This document shows, piece after piece, positions 22,197 to 36,240 of a stretch of 64,000 bases of DNA. The stretch lies in assembly GCA_009746045.1 (NCBI GenBank), contig RPFO01000017.1:2228040-2292039 (forward strand). The letters are read 5' to 3'. Position 1 is the first letter of the stretch. The number at the start of each line of letters is the position of its first letter. Made by a program: the position numbers and the translations under genes. The notes beneath the pieces are model-generated. The model saw only the letters and a program-made list of their open reading frames with translations, searched no databases and was not told the origin of the DNA. The DNA is from Mesostigma viride (Eukaryota > Streptophyta > Mesostigmatophyceae > Mesostigmatales > Mesostigmataceae).

Positions 22197-25100
22197 CACA
22201 CACACGTACATACACCGCGCACGCAAGGGGCGGCTGCACTTACATGTACACACACCACGCACGCAAGGGGCGGCTGCACACACACGTACATACACCGCGC
22301 ACGCAAGGACCGGCTCCACTCACATGTACATCCACCGCGCAACCACGGGGCGGCTGCACACACACGTACATACACCGCCCACGCAAGGGGCTGCTGCACA
22401 CACACTTACACACAAAATGCACGCTTGGGGCGACGGCACTCACATGTACATACACCGCTCACGAAAGGGGTGGCTGCACACACACGTACATCCACCGCGC
22501 ACGCAAGGGGCGGCTGCACACACACATACATACATGCACCATGCACGCAAGGGGCGAGTGCACACACATGTACATACACCGCGCACGCTTGGGGCGGCTG
22601 CACACACACGTACCTACACCGCGCACGCAAGGGGCGGCTGCACACACACTTACACACAAAATGCACGCTTGGGGCGACGGCACTCACATGTACACACACC
22701 GCGCACGCAAGGGGCTGCTGCACACACACGTACACACACCATGCACGCAATTGCCGGCATGCACACACACGTACATCCACCGCGCACGCAAGGGGCAACT
22801 GCACACACATGTACACACACCGCGCACGCTTGGGGCGGCTGCACACACACGTACCTACACCGCGCACGCAAGGGGCGGCTGCACACACATGTACACACAC
22901 CGCGCACGCAAGGGGCGGCTGCACACACACGTACACACACCATGCACGCAATTGCCGGCATGCACACACACGTACATCCACCGCGCACGCAAGGGGCAAC
23001 TGCACACACACGTACACACACCGCGCACGCTTGGGGCAGCTGCACTCACATGTACACACACCGCGCACGCTTGGGGCGGCTGCACACACACGTACCTACA
23101 CCGCGCACGCAAGGGGCGGCTGCACACACACGTACATACACCGCGCACGCAAGGGGCGGCTGCACACATACGTACACACACCGCGCACGCAAGGGGCGGC
23201 TGCACACACACGTACATACACCATGCACGCAAGGGGCTGCACACACACTTACACACACCATGCACGCAAGGGCCGGCATGCACACACACTGGCATACACC
23301 GCGCACGCAAGGGGCGGCTGCACACACACGTACATACACCGCGCACGCAAGGGGCGAGTGCACACACACGTACACACACCGCGCACGAAAGGGGCGGCTG
23401 CACACACACGTACACACACCATGCATGCAATTGCCGGCATGCACACACACGTACATCCACTGCGCACGCAAGGGGCAACTGCACACACATGTACACACGC
23501 TCGGGGCGGCTGCACACACACTTACACACACCATGCACGCAAGGGCCGGCATGCACACACACTGGCATACACCGCGCACGCAAGGGGCGGCTGCACCCAC
23601 ATGTACATACACCATGCACGCAAGGACAAGGATTCACACACACGTACACACACCGCGCACGCAAGGGGCGGCTGCACACAAACGTACACACACCATGCAC
23701 GCAATTGCCGGCATGCACACACACGTACATCCACCGCGCACGCAAGGGGCAACTGCACACACATGTACACACGCTTGGGGCGGCTCCACTCACATGTACA
23801 TCCACCGCGCAACCACGGGGCGGCTGCACACACACGTACATACACCGCGCACGCAAGGGGCTGCTGCACACACACTTACACACAAAATGCACGCTTGGGG
23901 CGACGGCACTCACATGTACATACACCGCGCACGAAAGGGGTGGCTGCACACACACGTACATCCACCGCGCACGCAAGGGGCGGCTGCACACACACATACA
24001 TACACCATGCACGCAAGGGGCGAGTGCAAAAACATGTACATACGCCGCGCACGCAAGGGGCAACTGCCCACACATGGACATACACCATGCACGCAAGGGG
24101 CGGCTGCACACACATGTACATCCACCGCGCACGCAAGGGGCGAGTGCACACACACGTACACACACCGCGCACGCAAGGGGCGGCTGCACACACACGTACA
24201 CACACCATGCACGCAATTGCCGGCATGCACACACACGTACATCCACCGCGCACGCAAGGGGCAACTGCACACACATGTACACACACCGCGCACGCTTGGG
24301 GCAGCTGCACTCACACGTACACACACCGCGCACGCAAGGGACGGCTGCACACACACGTACATACACCGCGCACGCAAGGGGCGGCTGCACTTACATGTAC
24401 ACACACCACGCACGCAAGGGGCGGCTGCACACACACGTACATACACCGCGCACGCAAGGACCGGCTCCACTCACATGTACATCCACCGCGCAACCACGGG
24501 GCGGCTGCACACACACGTACATACACCGCGCACGCAAGGGGCTGCTGCACACACACTTACACACAAAATGCACGCTTGGGGCGACGGCACTCACATGTAC
24601 ATACACCGCGCACGAAAGGGGTGGCTGCACACACACGTACATCCACCGCGCACGCAAGGGGCGGCTGCACACACACATACATACACCGCGCACGCTTGGG
24701 GCGGCTGCACACACACGTACCTACACCGCGCACGCAAGGGGCGGCTGCACACACACGTACATACACCGCGCACGCAAGGGGCGAGTGCACACACACGTAC
24801 ACACACCGCGCACGCAAGGGGCGGCTGCACACACACGTACACACACCATGCACGCAATTGCCGGCATGCACACACCCGTACATCCACCGCGCACGCAAGG
24901 GGCAACTGCACACACATGTACACACACCGCGCACGCTTGGGGCAGCTGCACTCACATGTACACACACCGCGCACGCTTGGGGCGGCTGCACACACACGTA
25001 CACACACCGCGCACGCTTGGGGCGGCTGCACACACACGTACCTACACCGCGCACGCAAGGGGCGGCTGCACACACACTTACACACAAAATGCACGCTTGG

Positions 25101-28100
25101 GGCGACGGCACTCACATGTACACACACCGCGCACGCAAGGGGCGGCTGCACACACACGTACACACACCATGCACGCAATTGCCGGCATGCACACACACGT
25201 ACATCCACCGCGCACGCAAGGGGCAACTGCACACACATGTACACACACCGCGCACGCTTGGGGCAGCTGCACTCACATGTACACACACCGCGCACGCTTG
25301 GGGCGGCTGCACACACACGTACATACACCGCGCACGCAAGGGGCGGCTGCACACATACGTACCTACACCGCGCACGCAAGGGGCGGCTGCACACACACGT
25401 ACATACACCGCGCACGCAAGGACCGGCTCCACTCACATGTACATCCACCGCGCAACCACGGGGCGGCTGCACACACACGTACATACACCGCGCACGCAAG
25501 GGGCTGCTGCACACACACTTACACACAAAATGCACGCTTGGGGCGACGGCACTCACATGTACATACACCGCGCACGAAAGGGGTGGCTGCACACACACGT
25601 ACACACACCATGCACGCAAGGAGCGACTTCACGCACAGGTACACACACCATGCACGCAAGGTTCGGCTGCACACACATGTACATCCACCGCGCACGCAAG
25701 GGGCGGCTGCACACACATGTACATACACCATGCACGCAAGGGGCGGCTGCACACACCTGTACACACACCGCGCACGCAAGGGGCGAGTGCACACACACGT
25801 ACACACACCGCGCACGCAAGGGGCGGCTGCACACACACGTACACACACCATGCACGCAATTGCCGGCATGCACACACACGTACATCCACCGCGCACGCAA
25901 GGGGCAACTGCACACACATGTACACACACCGCGCACGCTTGGGGCAGCTGCACTCACATGTACACACACCGCGCACGCTTGGGGCGGCTGCACACACACG
26001 TACATACACCGCGCACGCTTGGGGCGGCTGCACACACACGTACCTACACCGCGCACGCAAGGGGCGGCTGCACACACACTTACACACAAAATGCACGCTT
26101 GGGGCGACGGCACTCACATGTACACACACCGCGCACGCAAGGGGCGGCTGCACACACACGTACACACACCATGCACGCAATTGCCGGCATGCACACACAC
26201 GTACATCCACCGCGCACGCAAGGGGCAACTGCACACACATGTACACACACCGCGCACGCTTGGGGCAGCTGCACTCACATGTACACACACCGCGCACGCT
26301 TGGAGCGGCTGCACACACACGTACATACACCGCGCACGCAAGGGGCGGCTGCACACATACGTACCTACACCGCGCACGCAAGGGGCGGCTGCACACACAC
26401 GTACATACACCGCGCACGCAAGGACCGGCTCCACTCACATGTACATCCACCGCGCAACCACGGGGCGGCTGCACACACACGTACATACACCGCGCACGCA
26501 AGGGGCTGCTGCACACACACTTACACACAAAATGCACGCTTGGGGCGACGGCACTCACATGTACATACACCGCGCACGAAAGGGGTGGCTGCACACACAC
26601 GTACATCCACCGCGCACGCAAGGGGCGGCTGCACACACACATACATACACCATGCACGCAAGGGGCGAGTGCAAAAACATGTACATACGCCGCGCACGCA
26701 AGGGGCAACTGCCCACACATGGACATACACCATGCACGCAAGGGGCGGCTGCACACACATGTACATCCACCGCGCACGCAAGGGGCGAGTGCACACACAC
26801 GTACACACACCGCGCACGCAAGGGGCGGCTGCACACACACGTACACACACCATGCACGCAATTGCCGGCATGCACACACACGTACATACACCGCGCACGC
26901 AAGGGGCGAGTGCGCACACACGTACATACACCGCGCACGCAAGGGGGGCTGCACACACACGTACATACACCGCGCACGCAAGGGGCCAGTGCAAGCACAT
27001 GTACATACACCATGCACGCAAGGGCCGGCATGCACAGAAACGTACATACACCGCGCACGCAAGGGGCTGCTGCACACACACGTACACACACCATGCACGC
27101 ACGGGGCGGCTGCACACACACGTACATCCACTGCGCACGCACGGGGCCGGCGACTGCACACACATGTACATAAACCATGCACGCAAGGGGCGGCTGCACA
27201 CACATGTACATCCACCGCGCACGCAAGGGGCGAGTGCAAACACATGTACATACACCGCGCACGCAAGGACAAGGATGCACACACATGTACATACACCGCG
27301 CACGCAAGGGGCGGCTGCACACGCACGTACATACACCGCGCACGCAAGGGGCGGCTGCACACACACGTACATCCACCGCGCACGCAAGGGGCAACTGCAC
27401 ACACATGTACACACACCGCGCACGCTTGGGGCAGCTGCACTCACATGTACACACACCGCGCACGCAAGGGGCGGCTGCACACACACGTACATCCACCGCG
27501 CACGCAAGGGGCAACTGCACACACACGTACATCCACCGCGCACGCAAGGGGCGGCTGCACACACACGTACACACACCGCGCACGCAAGGGGCAACTGCAC
27601 ACACATGTACACACACCGCGCACGCTTGGGGCGGCTGCACACACACGTACCTACACCGCGCACGCAAGGGGCGGCTGCACACACACGTACATACACCGCG
27701 CACGCAAGGGGCAACTGCACACACATGTACATACACCGCGCACGCAAGGGGCAACTGCACACACATGTACACACACCGCGCACGCAAGGGGCAACTGCAC
27801 ACACACGTACACACACCGCGCACGCTTGGGGCGGCTGCACACACACGTAAATACACCGCGCACGCAAGGGGCGGCTGCACACACACGTACATCCACCGCG
27901 CACGCAAGGGGCAACTGCACACACATGTACACACACCGCGCACGCAAGGGGCAACTGCACACACACGTACACACACCGCGCACGCTTGGGGCGGCTGCAC
28001 ACACACGTAAATACACCGCGCACGCAAGGACCGGCTCCACTCACATGTACATCCACCGCGCACCACGGGGCGGCTGCACACACACGTACATACACCGCGC

Positions 28101-31100
28101 ACGCAAGGGGCTGCTGCACACACACTTACACACAAAATGCACGCTTGGGGCGACGGCACTCACATGTACATACACCGCGCACGCAAGGGGCGGCTGCACA
28201 CACACGTACACACACCATGCACGCAAGGGCGACTTCACGCACAGGTACACACACCATGCACGCAAGGTTCGGCTGCACACACATGTACATCACCGCGCAC
28301 GCAAGGGGCGGCTGCACACACATGTACATACACCATGCACGCAAGGGGCGGCTGCACACACCTGTACACACACCGCGCACGCAAGGGGCGAGTGCACACA
28401 CACGTACACACACCGCGCACGCAAGGGGCGGCTGCACACACACGTACACACACCATGCACGCAATTGCCGGCTGCACACACACGTACATCCACCGCGCAC
28501 GCAAGGGGCAACTGCACACACATGTACACACACCGCGCACGCTTGGGGCAGCTGCACACACATGTACACACACCGCGCACGCTTGGGGCGGCTGCACACA
28601 CACGTACATACACCGCGCACGCGGGGCGGCTGCACACACATGTACATCCACCGCGCACGCAAGGGGCGAGTGCAACACATGTACATACACCATGCACGCA
28701 AGGGCGGCTGCACACACATGTACATCCACCGCGCACGCAAGGGGCGAGTGCACACACACGTACACACACCGCGCACGCAAGGGGCGGCTGCACACACACG
28801 TACACACACCATGCACGCAATTGCCGGCATGCACACACACGTACATCCACCGCGCACGCAAGGGGCAACTGCACACACATGTACACACACCGCGCACGCT
28901 TGGGGCAGCTGCACTCACATGTACACACACCGCGCACGCAAGGGCCGGCTGCACACACACGTACACACACCATGCACGCAATTGCCGGCATGCACACACA
29001 CGTACACACACCGCGCACGCAAGGGGCGGCTGCACACACACGTACACACACCATGCACGCAATTGCCGGCATGCACACACACGTACGTCCACCGCGCACG
29101 CAAGGGGCAACTGCACACACATGTACACACACCGCGCACGCTTGGGGCAGCTGCACACACACGTACATACACCGCGCACGCAAGGGCGGCTGCACACACA
29201 CGTACATACACCGCGCACGCAAGGGGCAACTGCACACACATGTACACACACCGCGCACGCAAGGGGCAACTGCACACACACGTACACACACCGCGCACGC
29301 AAGGGGCGGCTGCACACACACGTACCTACACCGCGCACGCAAGGGGCGGCTGCACACACACGTACACCACCGCGCACGCAAGGGGCAACTGCACACACAT
29401 GTACACACACCGCGCACGCAAGGGGCGGCTGCACACACACGTACACACACCGCGCACGCAAGGGCCGGCTGCACACACACGTACATCCACCGCGCACGCA
29501 AGGGGCAACTGCACACACACGTACATCCACCGCGCACGCAAGGGGCGGCTGCACACACACGTACACACACCGCGCACGCAAGGGGCAACTGCACACACAT
29601 GTACACACACCGCGCACGCTTGGGGCGGCTGCACACACACGTACCTACACCGCGCACGCAAGGGGCGGCTGCACACACACGTACATACACCGCGCACGCA
29701 AGGGGCAACTGCACACACATGTACATACACCGCGCACGCAAGGGGCAACTGCACACACATGTACCTACACCGCGCACGCAAGGGGCAACTGCACACACAC
29801 GTACCTACACCGCGCACGCTTGGGGCGGCTGCACACACACGTACCTACACCGCGCACGCAAGGGGCGGCTGCACACACACGTACACACACCATGCACGCA
29901 AGGGCCGGCTGCACACACACGTACATCCCCCGCGCACGCTTGGGGCGGCTGCACACACACGTACCTACACCGCGCACGCAAGGGGCGGCTGCACACACAC
30001 GTACATCCACCGCGCACGCAAGGGGCAACTGCACACACATGTACACACACCGCGCACGCTTGGGGCAGCTGCACTCACATGTACACACACCGCGCACGCA
30101 AGGGGCGGCTGCACACACACGTACATCCACCGCGCACGCAAGGGGCAACTGCACACACACGTACATCCACCGCGCACGCAAGGGGCGGCTGCACACACAC
30201 GTACACACACCGCGCACGCAAGGGGCGACTGCACACACATGTACATCCACCGCGCACGCAAGGGCCGGCTGCACACACACGTACACACACCATGCACGCA
30301 AGGGCCGGCTGCACACACACGTACATCCACCGCGCACGCAAGGGCCGGCTGCACACACACGTACATACACCGCGCACGCAAGGGGCAACTGCACACACAT
30401 GTACACACACCGCGCACGCAAGGGGCAACTGCACACACACGTACACACACCGCGCACGCTTGGGGCGGCTGCACACACACGTACCTACACCGCGCACGCA
30501 AGGGGCGGCTGCACACACACGTACATCCACCGCGCACGCAAGGGGCAACTGCACACACATGTACACACACCGCGCACGCTTGGGGCAGCTGCACTCACAT
30601 GTACACACACCGCGCACGCAAGGGGCGGCTGCACACACACGTACATCCACCGCGCACGCAAGGGGCAACTGCACACACACGTACATCCACCGCGCACGCA
30701 AGGGGCGGCTGCACACACACGTACACACACCGCGCACGCAAGGGGCAACTGCACACACATGTACACACACCGCGCACGCTTGGGGCGGCTGCACACACAC
30801 GTACCTACACCGCGCACGCAAGGGGCGGCTGCACACACACGTACATACACCGCGCACGCAAGGGGCAACTGCACACACATGTACATACACCGCGCACGCA
30901 AGGGGCAACTGCACACACATGTACACACACCGCGCACGCAAGGGGCAACTGCACACACACGTACACACACCGCGCACGCTTGGGGCGGCTGCACACACAC
31001 GTAAATACACCGCGCACGCAAGGGGCGGCTGCACACACACGTACATCCACCGCGCACGCAAGGGGCAACTGCACACACATGTACACACACCGCGCACGCT

Positions 31101-34100
31101 TGGGGCAGCTGCACTCACATGTACACACACCGCGCACGCAAGGGCCGGCTGCACACACACGAAAAACCACCGCGCACGCAAGGGGCAACTGCACACACAC
31201 GTACATACACCGCGCACGCAAGGGGCGGCTGCACACACACGTACACACACCGCGCACGCAAGGGGCAACTGCACACACATGTACACACACCGCGCACGCT
31301 TGGGGCGGCTGCACACACACGTACCTACACCTTGCACGCAAGGGGCGGCTGCACACACACGTACATACACCGCGCACGCAAGGGGCAACTGCACACACAT
31401 GTACATACACCGCGCAACCACGGGGCGGCTGCACACACACGTACATACACCGCGCACGCAAGGGGCAACTGCACACACATGTACACACACCGCGCACGCT
31501 TGGGGCGGCTGCACACACACGTACCTACACCGCGCACGCAAGGGGCGGCTGCACACACACGTACATACACCGCGCACGCAAGGGGCAACTGCACACACAT
31601 GTACATACACCGCGCAACCACGGGGCGGCTGCACACACACGTACACACACCGCGCACGCAAGGGGCAGCTGCACACACACGTACATACACCATGCACGCA
31701 AGGGGCTGCACACACACTTACACACACCTTGCACGCAAGGGCCGGCATGCACACACACTGGCATACACCGCGCACGCAAGGGGCGGCTGCACACACGTAC
31801 ATACACCGCGCACGCAAGGGGCGAGTGCACACACACGTACACACACCGCGCACGCAATTAAGGGACGGCTGCACACACACGTACATACACCGCGCACGCA
31901 AGGGGCAACGGCACTCACATGTACATACACCATGCACGCAAGGGGCGGCTGCACACACACGTACACACACCATGCACGCAAGGAGCGACTTCACGCACAG
32001 GTACACACACCATGCACGCAAGGTTCGGCTGCACACACATGTACATCCACCGCGCACGCAAGGGGCGGCTGCACACACATGTACATACACCATGCACGCA
32101 AGGGGCGGCTGCACACACCTGTACATCCACCGCGCACGCAAGGGGCGAGTGCACACACACGTACACACACCGCGCACGCAAGGGGCGGCTGCACACACAC
32201 GTACACACACCATGCACGCAAGGGCCGGCATGCACACACAGTATACACACACCGCGCACGCAAGGGGCGGCTGCACACACACGTACATACACTGCGCACG
32301 CAAGGGGCTGCTGCACACACACTTACACTCACCATGCACGCAAGGGGCGGCTGCACACACACGTACATACACCGCGCACGCAAGGGACGGCTGCACACAC
32401 ACGTACATACACCGCGCACGCAAGGGGCAACTGCCCGCACATGTACATCCACCGCGCACGCAATTAAGGGACGGCTGCACACACACGTACATACACCGCG
32501 CACGCAAGGGGCAACGGCACTCACATGGACATACACCATGCACGCAAGGGGCGGCTGCACACACACGTACATACACCGCGCACGCAAGGGGCTGCTGCAC
32601 ACACACTTACACACACAATGCACGCAATTAGGGGCGACGGCACTCACATGTACATACTCTTGGGCGGCTGCACTCACATGTACATACACCGCGCATGCAA
32701 GGGGCAACTGCACACACACGTACACACACCATGCACGCAAGGGCCGGCATGCACACACACGTACATACACTGCGCACGCAAGGGGCAACTGCACACACAC
32801 GTACACACACCATGCACGGAAGGGACGGCTGCACTCACATGTACACACACCATGCACGCAAGGGCCGGCTGCACACACACGTACATACACCATGCACGCA
32901 AGGGGCTGCACACACACTTACACACCACCTTGCACGCAAGGGCCGGCATGCACACACACTGGCATACACCGCGCACGCAAGGGGCGGCTGCACACACGTA
33001 CATACACCGCGCACGCAAGGGGCGAGTGCACACACACGTACACACACCGCGCACGCAATTAAGGGACGGCTGCACACACACGTACATACACCGCGCACGC
33101 AAGGGGCAACGGCACTCACATGTACATCCACCATGCACGCAAGGGGCGGCTGCACACACACGTACACACACCATGCACGCAAGGACAAGGATTCACACAC
33201 ATGTACACACACAAAGCACGCAAGGGGCTGCTGCACACACACGTACATACACCGCGCACGCAAGGGGCGGCTGCACTCACATGTACACACACCACGCACG
33301 CAAGGGGCGGCTGCACACACACGTACATACACTGCGCACGCACGGGGCGACTGCACACACATGTACATAAACCATGCACGCAAGGGGCGGCTGCACACAC
33401 ATGTACATACACCGCGCACGCAAGGGGCGAGTGCAAACACATGTACATACACCGCGCACGCAAGGACAAGGATGCACACACATGTACATACACCGCGCAC
33501 GCAAGGGGCGGCTGCACACACACGTACATACACCGCGCACGCAAGGGGCGAGTGCGCACACACGTACATACACCGCGCACGCAAGGGGCGGCTGCACACA
33601 CACGTACATACACCGCGCACGCACGGGGCCAGTGCAAGCACATGTACATACACCATGCACGCAAGGGGCGGCTGCACACACATGTACATACACCGCGCAC
33701 GCAAGGGGCGAGTGCAAACACATGTACATACACCGCGCACGCAAGGGGCAACTGCCCGCACATGTACATCCACCGCACACGCAAGGGGCGGCTGCACACA
33801 CATGTACATACACCGCGCACGCAAGGGGCGGCTGCACACACACGTACATACACCGCGCACGCAAGGGGCGAGTGCGCACACACGTACATACACCGCGCAC
33901 GCAAGGGGGGCTGCACACACACGTACATACACCGCGCACGCAAGGGGCCAGTGCAAGCACATGTACATACACCATGCACGCAAGGGCCGGCATGCACAGA
34001 AACGTACATACACCGCGCACGCAAGGGGCTGCTGCACACACACGTACACACACCATGCACGCACGGGGCGGCTGCACACACACGTACATCCACTGCGCAC

Positions 34101-35148
34101 GCACGGGGCCGGCGACTGCACACACATGTACATAAACCATGCACGCAAGGGGCGGCTGCACACACATGTACATCCACCGCGCACGCAAGGGGCGAGTGCA
34201 AACACATGTACATACACCGCGCACGCAAGGACAAGGATGCACACACATGTACATACACCGCGCACGCAAGGGGCGGCTGCACACGCACGTACATACACCG
34301 CGCACGCAAGGGGCGGCTGCACACACACGTACATACACCGCGCACGCACGGGGCCAGTGCAAGCACATGTACATACACCATGCACGCAAGGGGCGGCTGC
34401 ACACACATGTACATACACCGCGCACGCAAGGGGCGAGTGCAAACACATGTACATACACCGCGCACGCAAGGGGCAACTGCCCGCACATGTACATCCACCG
34501 CGCACGCAAGGGGCGGCTGCACACACATGTACACACACCATGCACGCAAGGACAAGGATGCACACACATGTACACACACCATGCACGCAAGGGGCGGCTG
34601 CACACACACGTACACACACCGCGCACGCAAGGGGCGAGTGCAAACACATGTACATACACCATGCACGCAAGGACAAGGATGCACACACATGTACACACAC
34701 CATGCACGCAAGGGGCGGCTGCACACACACGTACATACACAATGCACGGTTGGGGCGACGGCACTCACATGTACATACACCATGCACGCAAGGACAAGGA
34801 TGCACACACATGTACATACACCGCGCACGCAAGGGGCGGCTGCACACACACGTACATACACCGCGCACGCAAGGGGCGAGTGCGCACACACGTACATCCA
34901 CCGCGCACGCAAGGGGCGGCTGCACACACACGTACATACACCGCGCACGCAATGGGCGAGTGCAAACACATGTACATACACCGCGCACGCAAGGGGCGGC
35001 TGCACACACACGTACACACACCATGCACGCAAGGGCCGGCATGCACACACACGTACATACACCGCGCACGCAAGGGGCGGCTGCACAGAAACGTACACAC
35101 ACCGCGCACGCAAGGGCCGGCTGCACACACATGTACATACACCTTGCA
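22197..35148. repeat. 40-bp tandem array, second block (about 324 units) with higher-order structure
   Basis: Same unit as 18990-20052. Diagnostic variants show blocks copied as groups. CCGCGCAACCACGGGGCGG occurs near 22338, 23810, 24489, 25449, 26453, 31415 and 31616. ACACAAAATGCACGCTTGGG occurs near 22409, 23876, 24556, 25519, 26521 and 28126. A roughly 250-bp block at 26990-27180 with GGGGCCGGCGACTG is repeated at 33950-34140. GCAATTGCCGGCATGC marks another recurrent unit. The plus strand stays open for 3,435 codons in one frame (22324-32631). Because 40 is not a multiple of three, that one fact opens all three frames, so I treat it as non-coding satellite. Confidence 0.96.
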
Positions 35149-35335
35149 CGTACAACACACAACACACACACACAACAAAAAATTATATACACACACACAC
35201 GCACACGCACACGCACACGCACACGCACACGCACACGCACACGCACACGCACACGCACACGCACAACACACACAACACACACAACACACACACGCACACG
35301 TGAACAACACACACACACAACAATTATAATATTAG
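35149..35335. repeat. CA / CACACG microsatellite
   Basis: About ten copies of the hexamer CACACG and AC dinucleotide runs, flanked by AACACAC repeats. It terminates the CA-rich block on the right. Confidence 0.95.
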
Positions 35336-35430
35336 TGTAGTATATCAAACAAAATAGTAATAAAGTATTTGCAAGCGTACTTCGTGTGAATTATGTGTAG
35401 ACGAGAATAGAAGCTAAACAAAACTCTAAT

Positions 35431-35498
35431 GGAGAAAGAGGGATTCGAACCCTTGGGAAAGTTACCCCATACATAGCATTCCACTCGGACATTTCTCC
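35431..35498 (-). tRNA. tRNA-Ser-like gene lacking an anticodon arm (probable pseudogene)
   Basis: Read on the minus strand, it starts GGAGAAATGTCCGAGTGG and ends GGGTTCGAATCCCTC-TTTCTCC. The seven-base acceptor stem GGAGAAA/TTTCTCC pairs perfectly, an A box (TGTCCGAGTGG) and B box (GGTTCGAATCC) are present, and GGGG-TAACTTT-CCC forms a long variable arm as in tRNA-Ser. The length is 68 nt, about 17 short of a normal tRNA-Ser, which is the size of an anticodon stem-loop. The surviving GGAATGCTATGTA resembles the 3' half of the anticodon arm of plastid tRNA-Ser(GGA) (recalled, not searched), so a plastid-derived fragment with an internal deletion is possible. T follows as a run after the acceptor on the other side, not as a terminator. 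Confidence 0.6.
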
Positions 35499-35533
35499 GA
35501 AAAAAAGGTCACGTAAGCTAAGGGTGGAGAGTT

Positions 35534-35590
35534 AAGGGTGTAGGTTGTAGGATGTATGGTGTAGGGTGTAGGGTGTAGGGTGTAGGGTGT
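35534..35590. repeat. TGTAGGG repeat, telomere-like
   Basis: Five to seven copies of the type GTGTAGGG follow a degenerate lead-in (AAGGGTGTAGGTTGTAGGA). The unit differs from TTTAGGG by one base and is in the G-rich orientation, opposite to the motif at 17037. Confidence 0.6.
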
Positions 35591-35927
35591 CTTGAGCTTT
35601 CTTTTTTGAGATCAATAGAGTCCCCTTCCATGATCATGTGCGTGATCTGGTTATGATTTTCATCTATGGCGTGTGTGGCCACATCGTGTATTTACAACTT
35701 TCTAGCCATGGATAACTAGGTAACCATAAATTGGTTACCATGATAACTAGGTAAAAACGTGTTGGTTTCAGAATACATGTGATCGCTGCATTGTCATCTA
35801 CAATGTACAAATCAATCACGGATTTCGGGGCTACGGATTTCGGGGCTAAGTTTTTGTGGGTAGAGATTGGCAAGGGTGTCTTTATCTTGCCACTTGGTCA
35901 CTTGGTGTGCATTACGTCTGTTCTTGC

Positions 35928-36240
35928 GTTGGAGTCAAAAAACTGTCCGTGTGTGGTGGTGGACTTTTCCTCACGGGCAGTCGCCATATGTCATACAAGC
36001 ACTTGTTCGGCGTACCACTAGCTCATGTATGTCACCATTGTAATTTTGCGTTGTAACAGCATTTCTCGGAGCCAACGGCCGTTGGACTCAAAAAACTGAC
36101 CGTGTGTGGTGGTGGACTTTTCCTCACGGGCAGTCGCCATATGTCATACAAGCACTTGTTCGGCGTACCACTAGCTCGTGGATGTCACCATTGTAATTTT
36201 GAGTTGTAACAGCATTTCTCGGAGCCAACGGCCGTTGGAC
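35928..36240. repeat. 153-bp tandem duplication carrying the CCAACGGCCGTTGG palindrome
   Basis: The segment from GTTGGAGTC at 35928 repeats at 36081 and begins a third time at 36234, exactly 153 bp apart. Each full unit ends TTTCTCGGAGCCAACGGCC. Perfect palindromes lie at 36072 and 36225. No coding signal is seen. Confidence 0.88.

Noticed and set aside
22324-32631. A 3,435-codon open frame encoding a Thr/His-rich 40-residue repeat
   Set aside because: It is a by-product of a stop-free 40-bp satellite. All frames of the array are open, the start is arbitrary and there is no unique N- or C-terminal domain.
25629-35348. Minus-strand Cys/Val-rich frames of 600-840 codons that look like cysteine-rich secreted proteins
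   Set aside because: Same array read on the other strand. The cysteines come from GCA/TGC-containing repeat units, with no signal peptide or independent support.
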